NCBI GenBank assembly: GCA_002352215.1
Contig: DEIB01000055.1
Span: forward strand, 1 to 6,357
Length of the DNA stretch: 6,357 bases
Origin: Chthonomonas sp. UBA2785
GTDB taxonomy: Bacteria > Armatimonadota > Fimbriimonadia > Fimbriimonadales > Fimbriimonadaceae
Direction of reading: 5' to 3'
Positions 1-4,899 of the stretch are shown piece by piece (position 1 is the first letter of the stretch; each line of letters opens with the position of its first letter). The translations under genes and the position numbers were made by a program. The notes below the pieces were generated by a model. That model made no database searches. It saw only the letters and a program-made list of their open reading frames with translations, and was not told where the DNA came from.

Positions 1-226
1 TCGGATGCTTGGCTCGAGTTTCCTCCAGCGTTACAATGGCTCCGGCGAGGTCGCCGGCTTCAAACTTCGCGATCGCTTCCCGAACCTTCATCGACGCCTC
101 GCGGTTTCCCACCGGGGGTGCCGGCACGGTGTTTTCCTGAAGCGTAAACGCATTTGCTGTGGCCGGTCCGACAGCAATCGCGCTGGCCAAAACAAGCGGC
201 CACTTCCAACCCATTCGATTCAACAT
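1..226 (-). CDS. exported TPR-like protein, N-terminal fragment
   Basis: The reading frame opens with ATG at 226-224 and runs off the left edge with no stop, giving 75 visible residues. Residues 1-26 form a classic Sec signal peptide: MLNRMGWKWP gives a short positive n-region, then a hydrophobic stretch (LVLASAIAV), then ATANA with a likely cleavage after Ala26. A Pro-rich linker follows (about 27-42). Residues 43-75 look like the first helix pair of a tetratricopeptide repeat (AIAKFEAGDLAGAIVTLEE, ending KHP), the usual pattern of A-x-x-x-F-x-x-G-D-x-x-x-A-I. An internal Met5 is an alternative start and would keep the signal peptide. The gene follows purL on the same strand after a 116-base gap. 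The exported location is well supported, the TPR call is moderate, and the function is unknown. Confidence 0.75.
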   Translation of the reverse strand, partial: MLNRMGWKWPLVLASAIAVGPATANAFTLQENTVPAPPVGNREASMKVREAIAKFEAGDLAGAIVTLEETRAKHP

Positions 227-230
227 GATC

Positions 231-259
231 TTTGTACAATGATTCCGCCTAAGCTCCAA
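231..259 (-). promoter_or_regulatory. possible sigma70-type promoter for the exported TPR-like gene
   Basis: On the minus strand a TTGGAG box (259-254) and a TACAAA box (236-231) are separated by exactly 17 bases. The match to TTGACA/TATAAT is partial (3/6 and 4/6). The -10-like box ends only 4 bases before the ATG at 226, so if it is real the transcript would be leaderless or nearly so. No Shine-Dalgarno sequence is visible before this ATG, which fits but does not prove it. Confidence 0.25.
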
Positions 260-284
260 TGAGCGGGCGACTCCCTAGTTTAGT

Positions 285-318
285 CCATGGCTTGCACGTT
301 CCGTGCCAAAGCCCGTGG
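285..318 (-). terminator. hairpin downstream of purL, without a U-tract
   Basis: Read on the minus strand, the segment folds into an imperfect stem: inner arms GCACG/CGTGC around a GAA loop, then TT/AA and GGC/GCC after a two-base bulge, and possibly CCA/TGG at the base. It lies about 25 bases past the purL stop. The bases after it (ACTAAACTAGGG) are not a U-run, so it is not a textbook intrinsic terminator. It could stabilise the mRNA 3' end or act with Rho. Confidence 0.35.
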
Positions 319-342
319 AAACTGGTAATCCCCCTAGGAAGG

Positions 343-2634
343 TTAGAGAATTCCTGCCTGGTGGTAGGCCCGCTTAAGTTCGCCGAGAGGCTGCGTAAGC
401 GTCGTTCCTTGATCATCCATATGCACGACAACATCCAAGTTTTCGCTCATTTCGCCGATCGGGAAGATGGCCAAAGCCCCCGGGCAGGAGGACAACACAT
501 CTTGTTCGTTTTCCGTTGAATAAGCAACGACTACCCAACCGGGAAACTCACCAAATGCGACCGCATCGGCACGGTGCAAACCTTCCGTCGCCGCCGACGG
601 CAGCACCGCCATCAGGCCACGCCCCGAGGCCATCGCCATCTCCGCGAGGGTTACCGCCAGCCCCCCATCGCTCACATCATGGGCGGCGGCCAGTTTGCCT
701 TGGGCTACCAGTTCGGGGAGCCACGTTTGCAAGGCCTGTTCGGCATCCAGGTCGGGGCGACAGGGCACGCCGTCTTCTGTGCTGCACACGGACCACGAAT
801 AGAGGCTGGCCCCGAGGCCCTGCTGCACGTATTCCGTGCCCGTGGGCCGCACCAGCGCCAACTGATACTTGCCCGCTCCCACTCCCATGCCGATGCGGTT
901 CTCGGCGCGCTCCAGCACGCCCACCGCCCCCATCATCGGGGTCGGCAGAATCTCAAGCGTCGAGCCATCGGCGTACTTGGTTTCGTTGTAGAAGCTCACG
1001 TTGCCACTGACCACCGGAACGCGGAACTCTTCGCTCGCGTCGGCGATGCCGCGCACCGCCCGCTCAAACTGCCAGAACACCTCGGGCCGTTGCGGGTTGC
1101 CAAAGTTCAGGCCATCGGTGAGAGCCACCGGGCGGGCGCCAACACAGGCCAGGTTGCGGCACACTTCGGCGGTGGCCAGTTGCCCACCCGCAAAGGGGTC
1201 CGCCATCGTCCAGCGGGCGTTGCCGTCAATCTTCGTGGCCAGGCCCTTGCTCGTGCCTTCCGGGGCAATCACGGCCGCATCGCCCACGCCCGGCACTAGG
1301 GCGGTGTGCGCCTGCACCTGGTGGTCGTACTGCCGGTAGATGTTCTCCTTGCTCGCTACGTCCGGGTGACTCATGAGGGTCAGCCAGGCTTGGTTCAGGT
1401 CCGGGGCAATGAGGTCGTCCGGATTCCAACCCTGCCGCTGCAAGAAGGCCGCCGGCTCCACCGGGGTTTGGTAGTAGGTCGGGCAGCCATCGGCAAAGAT
1501 GTCGGCGGGCATCTCGACCTCAATGTGACCGTGTCGCGTAATGCGCACCCAACCGTCGTCGGTCACGTGGCCAATCACCACCGCCGGTAGCCCCCACTTT
1601 TGGAAGACTTCAATGACTTCGTGTTCGCGACCGGGGTGGGTAACCGCCAACATGCGCTCTTGGCTTTCGCTCAGCATGATTTCGTAGCCCGTCATGCTGG
1701 GGTCGCGCAGGGGCACCTTGTCCAGGTCCACCACCATGCCCACGCCGCCTTTGGCGGACATTTCCGTGATGCTGCAGGTCAGCCCGGCCGCGCCCATGTC
1801 TTGAATGCCGACAATCGCGCCGGTTTGCAGGGCTTCCAGAGTGGCTTCAATGAGTGACTTCTCGGCGAAGGGGTCGCCAATTTGCACGTTCGGGCGCTTG
1901 TCTTCGCCCTCCTCGTCCATTTCCACGCTGGCAAAGGAGGCCCCGTGGATACCATCGCGCCCCGTCGCGCTGCCGAGGTAGATGACCGGGTTCCCCGTCC
2001 CCTTGGCCGAGGCGCTGGCGACTTCATCGGTCTTGACCAGGCCCACGCACATCGCGTTCACCAGCGGGTTACCGCTGTAGCGGGGGTGGAAGTTGACTTC
2101 GCCCGCCACTGTCGGCACGCCCACGCAGTTGCCGTAGCCGGCAATGCCCGCCACCACATGCTCTAGCAAGTGCCGGTTGCGGGCCACCGTCGCTTCATCT
2201 TCCTGCCCAGGAGTGATCGAACCGAAGCGCAGCGAGTTCAGCAGGGCCACCGGCCGCGCCCCCATGGTGAAGATATCGCGGATGATGCCGCCGACGCCCG
2301 TGGCGGCACCTTGGTAGGGTTCCACCGCGCTGGGATGGTTATGGCTTTCCACCTTCAGCACCACGCCCAGGCCATCGCCGATGGGGACCACGCCCGCGTT
2401 CTCCAGCCCCTCGCCCTCGATCGCCTTTTTGTATTCGGCAAAGTAGGCCAGCACCGGGCGGGAGTACTTGTAGCCGCAGTGCTCGCTCCACATCACCGAG
2501 ATCATGCCGAGTTCGGTCATTCGCGGTTCACGCCCCATTTGCTCCGTCAAGAGTCGGTACTCTTCGTGGGTGAGTCCCATGCTGAGATACAAATCGGGGG
2601 TGATGGCGCCCATGCCATGGATGTTATCTCTCAT
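343..2634 (-). CDS. purL: phosphoribosylformylglycinamidine synthase, subunit PurL
   Basis: PurL catalyses the ATP-dependent amidation of FGAR to FGAM, step 4 of de novo purine synthesis, in the cytoplasm. In small-type systems it works with PurS and the glutaminase PurQ. From ATG 2634 the protein has 763 residues, within the usual range for small PurL (the B. subtilis type is about 740). Family motifs are intact: SEHCGYKYSR at 50-59, ESHNHPS at 96-102, DMGAAGLTCS at 279-288, EIMLSESQERM at 318-328, SGNVSFYNET at 543-552 and HDVSDGGLA at 652-660. This is the expected duplicated AIRS/PurM-like N- and C-domain layout. The start is uncertain. A GTG at 2676 would add 14 residues unlike the family. 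ATG 2634 has a weak AAGAG upstream. ATG 2613 (MGAITPDLYL) fits the usual PurL N-terminus best but lacks a clear ribosome site. The 5' end meets the divergent lipoprotein gene. purS and purQ are not in the window. Confidence 0.97.
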   Translation of the reverse strand: MRDNIHGMGAITPDLYLSMGLTHEEYRLLTEQMGREPRMTELGMISVMWSEHCGYKYSRPVLAYFAEYKKAIEGEGLENAGVVPIGDGLGVVLKVESHNHPSAVEPYQGAATGVGGIIRDIFTMGARPVALLNSLRFGSITPGQEDEATVARNRHLLEHVVAGIAGYGNCVGVPTVAGEVNFHPRYSGNPLVNAMCVGLVKTDEVASASAKGTGNPVIYLGSATGRDGIHGASFASVEMDEEGEDKRPNVQIGDPFAEKSLIEATLEALQTGAIVGIQDMGAAGLTCSITEMSAKGGVGMVVDLDKVPLRDPSMTGYEIMLSESQERMLAVTHPGREHEVIEVFQKWGLPAVVIGHVTDDGWVRITRHGHIEVEMPADIFADGCPTYYQTPVEPAAFLQRQGWNPDDLIAPDLNQAWLTLMSHPDVASKENIYRQYDHQVQAHTALVPGVGDAAVIAPEGTSKGLATKIDGNARWTMADPFAGGQLATAEVCRNLACVGARPVALTDGLNFGNPQRPEVFWQFERAVRGIADASEEFRVPVVSGNVSFYNETKYADGSTLEILPTPMMGAVGVLERAENRIGMGVGAGKYQLALVRPTGTEYVQQGLGASLYSWSVCSTEDGVPCRPDLDAEQALQTWLPELVAQGKLAAAHDVSDGGLAVTLAEMAMASGRGLMAVLPSAATEGLHRADAVAFGEFPGWVVVAYSTENEQDVLSSCPGALAIFPIGEMSENLDVVVHMDDQGTTLTQPLGELKRAYHQAGIL
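2596..2602 (+). promoter_or_regulatory. ribosome binding site deciding the lipoprotein start
   Basis: GGGGGTG matches the GGAGGTG Shine-Dalgarno core with one difference and lies 9 bases before ATG 2612. The ATG at 2603 would leave no spacing, and the ATG at 2621 would leave 18 bases, so 2612 is the favoured start. The site sits inside purL codons on the opposite strand. Confidence 0.5.
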
Positions 2635-3040
2635 CGCGCTCTTGGCGGCGGGCCTGCTGTGGGGTTGCACGAGCACGAAGCCCTTTTACGGGAAGTGGCA
2701 AGGCGAGCGCACCGATATTTTGAAGGGCGATGATTCGCCTACCGCCAATACACTACGAATCGTAGAGGTCGAGATCAAGTCCGACGGCACCTTTGTTTAC
2801 ACCTCGGCGGGCTTCCCCGCAACGGGTACGTTCCGGCCGGGCAACGGCGGGCTCCTGCTTGATGTGAAGGAAGTAATGGGGCGTAGTATTGAATCCATGG
2901 GTTCCTCGGCCGTCAGCCAGTTCCGCCCGCTCGAGGTTCGCCGCGTGAATGACACGACCCTCGAGATTCGCGACCCCGGCGGGGTGGATCGAAGCTGGAT
3001 TCAGCTCAAAAAAGTCGAAGAAACCGCAACCACCCCATGA
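2612..3040 (+). CDS. small lipoprotein of unknown function
   Basis: The protein has 142 residues from ATG 2612. Residues 4-18 form a short hydrophobic signal (MLSLIALLAAGLLWG) directly followed by Cys19. This is a type II signal peptide with lipobox L-W-G-C. Trp at -2 is unusual for a lipobox, but the overall shape is convincing. The mature part begins CTSTKPFYGKWQGE, then alternates short strands with turns (IKSDGTFVYTSAG, ATGTFRPGNG, VNDTTLEIRDPGG, SWIQLKKV). The GKWxGE opening and the DGT and GTF turns resemble small lipocalin-like beta-barrel lipoproteins, but I do not recognise a named family. There is no Asp at +2, so outer-membrane sorting would be expected in a diderm. A frame extending upstream to 2504 is open but lies antisense to conserved purL codons, so the longer start is unlikely. 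The gene is followed 21 bases later by the LemA-like gene, probably as an operon. Confidence 0.8.
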   Translation: MPWMLSLIALLAAGLLWGCTSTKPFYGKWQGERTDILKGDDSPTANTLRIVEVEIKSDGTFVYTSAGFPATGTFRPGNGGLLLDVKEVMGRSIESMGSSAVSQFRPLEVRRVNDTTLEIRDPGGVDRSWIQLKKVEETATTP

Positions 3041-3061
3041 TTGGGGGCGTAGGCTCCTTCA

Positions 3062-3403
3062 ATGGGTGTGTTTTTGTCGGCCGCGCTTCTCATCACGCTA
3101 TCCTTGGCGGGCCTTCATCATGCACATCACAACATCACGCGCTGGCGGCGCGAAGCCCGCATCACCTGGCAGCAGATTGACCGCCTGATTGAGCAGCGAC
3201 AGTCCGCCAGTGACCCCGTCACCCTCGCCCGAGTGGAACGCAAACTTGATGACGTCGCGAGTTTCCACAATCGAACGGTGCGGGCGGCTAACCGAGAAAT
3301 GGGCACTCTGAGTGGGCGATTGGTCAGCCACATGCGGGGCCTGCGCAAACTCTCTCCGTACACCCCGGCCCATCGATTACCGCCGGAATCCTCCGACGCT
3401 TGA
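3062..3403 (+). CDS. miniature LemA-like membrane-anchored protein
   Basis: The protein has 113 residues. Residues 2-18 (GVFLSAALLITLSLAGL) form one N-terminal membrane segment. A His-rich turn (HHAHH) and a soluble helical part follow. Two stretches line up with LemA family signatures. At 36-52, WQQIDRLIEQR...P fits the LemA W-x-Q-I-D-x-x-L-x-x-R-x(4)-P pattern. At 69-89, HN-x-x-V-x-x-x-N...LVS matches the family YN-x-x-V-x-x-YN...L-[IV]-A with identical Asn-to-Asn spacing. LemA proteins are usually about 180-200 residues; here the middle helices are missing, leaving 33 residues between the W and the HN motif. The tail (about 96-113) is Pro-rich and likely disordered. LemA proteins are envelope-anchored helical bundles of poorly known role. 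No strong ribosome site is seen before ATG 3062. It could instead be an unrelated coiled-coil membrane protein. Confidence 0.7.
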   Translation: MGVFLSAALLITLSLAGLHHAHHNITRWRREARITWQQIDRLIEQRQSASDPVTLARVERKLDDVASFHNRTVRAANREMGTLSGRLVSHMRGLRKLSPYTPAHRLPPESSDA

Positions 3404-3428
3404 TCCCAGGCCACCCCAAAAGCACAAA

Positions 3429-3454
3429 CGCACCGGACCCGAAGGTCAGGTGCG
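3429..3454 (-). terminator. terminator hairpin for the minus-strand cluster
   Basis: Arms CGCACC/GGTGCG and GACC/GGTC, separated by one mismatch, close on a CGAA loop, giving a 10-base-pair stem. On the minus strand the stem is followed by TTTGTGCTTTT, an interrupted U-tract, so it most likely ends the transcript of the binding protein, regulator and small membrane protein. It also lies 25 bases after the LemA-like stop on the plus strand. The plus side after it (CCTGCAGTTGGTTT) is poorer in T, so it may be bidirectional but is weaker that way. Confidence 0.65.
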
Positions 3455-3484
3455 CCTGCAGTTGGTTTCGCCAGAGTCGAGTCG

Positions 3485-3646
3485 TTAAGCCGCGCGACGC
3501 TCGGACTCTTGCACATCGTTTTCCACGAGATGCAAATGAGCTACGGTCATCGGCTCCGGCTGTGCGGTGACGGCCATGACGAGATAGAAAGCAATCGCTC
3601 CCGCCATGTAGATGGTGGCAAATAGGGCAAGGCCCATGGTCACCAT
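3485..3646 (-). CDS. small single-pass membrane protein (53 aa)
   Basis: ATG 3646-3644 opens a 53-residue frame ending with TAA at 3487-3485. Residues 4-28 (MGLALFATIYMAGAIAFYLV and on) form one long hydrophobic helix of typical membrane-spanning length. A polar tail follows: QPEPMTVAHLHLVEND, then an acidic and basic end finishing RRAA. This composition is very unlike a chance frame. It starts 23 bases after the stop of the AraC-type gene on the same strand and ends just before the 3429-3454 terminator, so it looks like the last gene of that operon. No convincing ribosome site is seen. Met4 (3637) is an alternative start with GGTGA too close upstream. I do not recognise a family and give no function. 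It is short enough to be skipped by usual gene-length cut-offs. Confidence 0.6.
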   Translation of the reverse strand: MVTMGLALFATIYMAGAIAFYLVMAVTAQPEPMTVAHLHLVENDVQESERRAA

Positions 3647-3669
3647 ATTTGGCAATCTTTAGAAAACCT

Positions 3670-4896
3670 TTAGCCCGTAGCCTTACCAGAACTATTCCGG
3701 ACCTGCGTCGGATTCATCCCGAACCGCTGCGTGAAGCACCGGCTGAAGTGCGGCAGTGTCCGAAATCCAACGGCGCTGGCCACGCAGTGCACAGGGATTC
3801 CTCCCGTCTTCAGCATCTCGTTCGCGCGCTCGAGGCGCATCGCCATGATGTAGCGGGCGACGGGCTGGCCCATTTGGGCGCGAAACTTGGCCCGGAAATG
3901 GCTGGTGCTCAGGCCCACGCGCTGGGCAAGCTCACTATCGTCAATGTCTTCGGCCAGATTCTCGTTGATGATGCGGGTGGCTTGCTGAATGGGGTCCGGT
4001 GTTCGGTTCAGTGGCTCTAAGAGCCACTCCAGAACGCCCCGAATCCACTTCATGGCGCTCGCGTTCACTTCTTCTTTGCTCGACTGTTCATCCAATTCTC
4101 GGGCCGCCTGGAGTTGGATGAGGTGGAGTGAACGGGGCGCTCCGGTTTCGAGCAAGGCCGCGGAGATGGCCCCCAGAAACAGGAGAGAAAGCCCCTTAGC
4201 TTCGTCGAGGTTACTGGAACGCAGTACGCCCTGCGAAAATTGCTCCAAGGCTCGTTCGAGGCGCACCGGGTCTCGCTGGCGGACGATGGTGGCAATCTCT
4301 TCAATACTAACCCGCCCACCTTGACCGCGGAACGGGCACACAATCGGCTGTTCCACCGCCACAAAGACATCGCACCACAAGAAGCTCGCGCCAGCTTCCT
4401 CCACATGGAAAGCCAGTGAGCGGAGGTGCCCAGGGCGGTGCAGGGGGATGTCGAAGAGATCGAGCCTCACGGCTTCCCCGCCCACATCCATCACGCCTAC
4501 CGTGCGCACTTTCACGCCGTCGTCCGTGACGAGGGAGCGTGGTTCAAGATGGGTGGCCTCCGCTGCATGCACGCCCATGCGCAGGCTGTGTTCTTCCGTG
4601 CGGCCATCGGCAAAAGTAAGCCGCCAATGTCCCAAAACTTGGCCCTCCGGCACCCCTACGGTGAATAGAGCTGACACCCCGAGGATGGTGAGGGCGACGG
4701 CTGGCCCTTCGGAGCGAGGGGCATCTATAGCCAGCACCCGTGGCAAACCGCGCGCCGGGTGGCGAGGTGAATTGCCTCCCCAGCTTTGCCAAGGAATGGC
4801 CTTGGTGAGAGGTAAGCCCAGGCCCGAACCGCTGAGAGGGCAGTTCGGGCCAAAGGCGGGCCGAGCGAACACGGACGCGAGAAGAACTCGCTCCAT
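3670..4896 (-). CDS. AraC-family transcriptional regulator with beta-sandwich-like N-terminal half
   Basis: The protein has 408 residues. The C-terminal 100 (about 303-402) are a full AraC/XylS DNA-binding domain with two helix-turn-helix units. The first is DSELAQRVGLSTSHFRAKFR. The second contains the family signature VASAVGFRTLPHFSRCFTQR and then FGMNPTQVR. Residues 195-300 are helical (LERALEQF, LLFLGAISAALLE, AMKWIRGVLEWLLEP), like the linker of YesN-type regulators. Residues about 25-185 are strand-rich with turns such as GLPRVLAID, GHWRLTFADGRTEE and LRMGVHAAE. This resembles the galactose-binding-like beta-sandwich seen in extracellular sugar-active proteins (inference from pattern). 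No signal peptide or membrane segment is present, so it should act in the cytoplasm as a one-component sensor. Its ATG follows the solute-binding protein stop by 3 bases (TAA ATC ATG), implying translational coupling and a likely role in controlling that transport system. Confidence 0.9.
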   Translation of the reverse strand: MERVLLASVFARPAFGPNCPLSGSGLGLPLTKAIPWQSWGGNSPRHPARGLPRVLAIDAPRSEGPAVALTILGVSALFTVGVPEGQVLGHWRLTFADGRTEEHSLRMGVHAAEATHLEPRSLVTDDGVKVRTVGVMDVGGEAVRLDLFDIPLHRPGHLRSLAFHVEEAGASFLWCDVFVAVEQPIVCPFRGQGGRVSIEEIATIVRQRDPVRLERALEQFSQGVLRSSNLDEAKGLSLLFLGAISAALLETGAPRSLHLIQLQAARELDEQSSKEEVNASAMKWIRGVLEWLLEPLNRTPDPIQQATRIINENLAEDIDDSELAQRVGLSTSHFRAKFRAQMGQPVARYIMAMRLERANEMLKTGGIPVHCVASAVGFRTLPHFSRCFTQRFGMNPTQVRNSSGKATG

Positions 4897-4899
4897 GAT

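Noticed and set aside
574..1299. Open plus-strand frame of 241 codons antisense to purL
   Set aside because: It lies opposite conserved PurL codons, has His/Arg/Ala-rich composition typical of high-GC shadow frames, and shows no domain or ribosome site.
2549..2564. Perfect inverted repeat AAGAGT-CGGT-ACTCTT upstream of the lipoprotein start as an operator
   Set aside because: It falls in conserved PurL codons (E-E-Y-R-L-L), so the symmetry is readily explained by coding and chance.
2504..2611. Longer N-terminus for the lipoprotein
   Set aside because: It would put 36 polar residues before the signal peptide and lies antisense to conserved purL codons.
2170..2733. Open plus-strand frame of 187 codons antisense to the purL 5' part
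   Set aside because: Same shadow composition. It overlaps the better supported lipoprotein frame.
3033..3047. CCCCA/TGGGG inverted repeat between the lipoprotein and LemA-like genes as a terminator
   Set aside because: The stem is only about five base pairs and is not followed by a U-tract. The two genes are most likely cotranscribed.
3127..3516. Minus-strand frame of 129 codons opposite the LemA-like gene
   Set aside because: Arg/Ser-rich shadow. The plus-strand frame has a membrane segment and family motifs, and the minus frame crosses the terminator hairpin.
3510..3536. Hairpin TTGCA...TGCAA as a regulatory RNA element
   Set aside because: The stem has a 2x2 internal mismatch and sits inside the small membrane protein frame. 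No further support.
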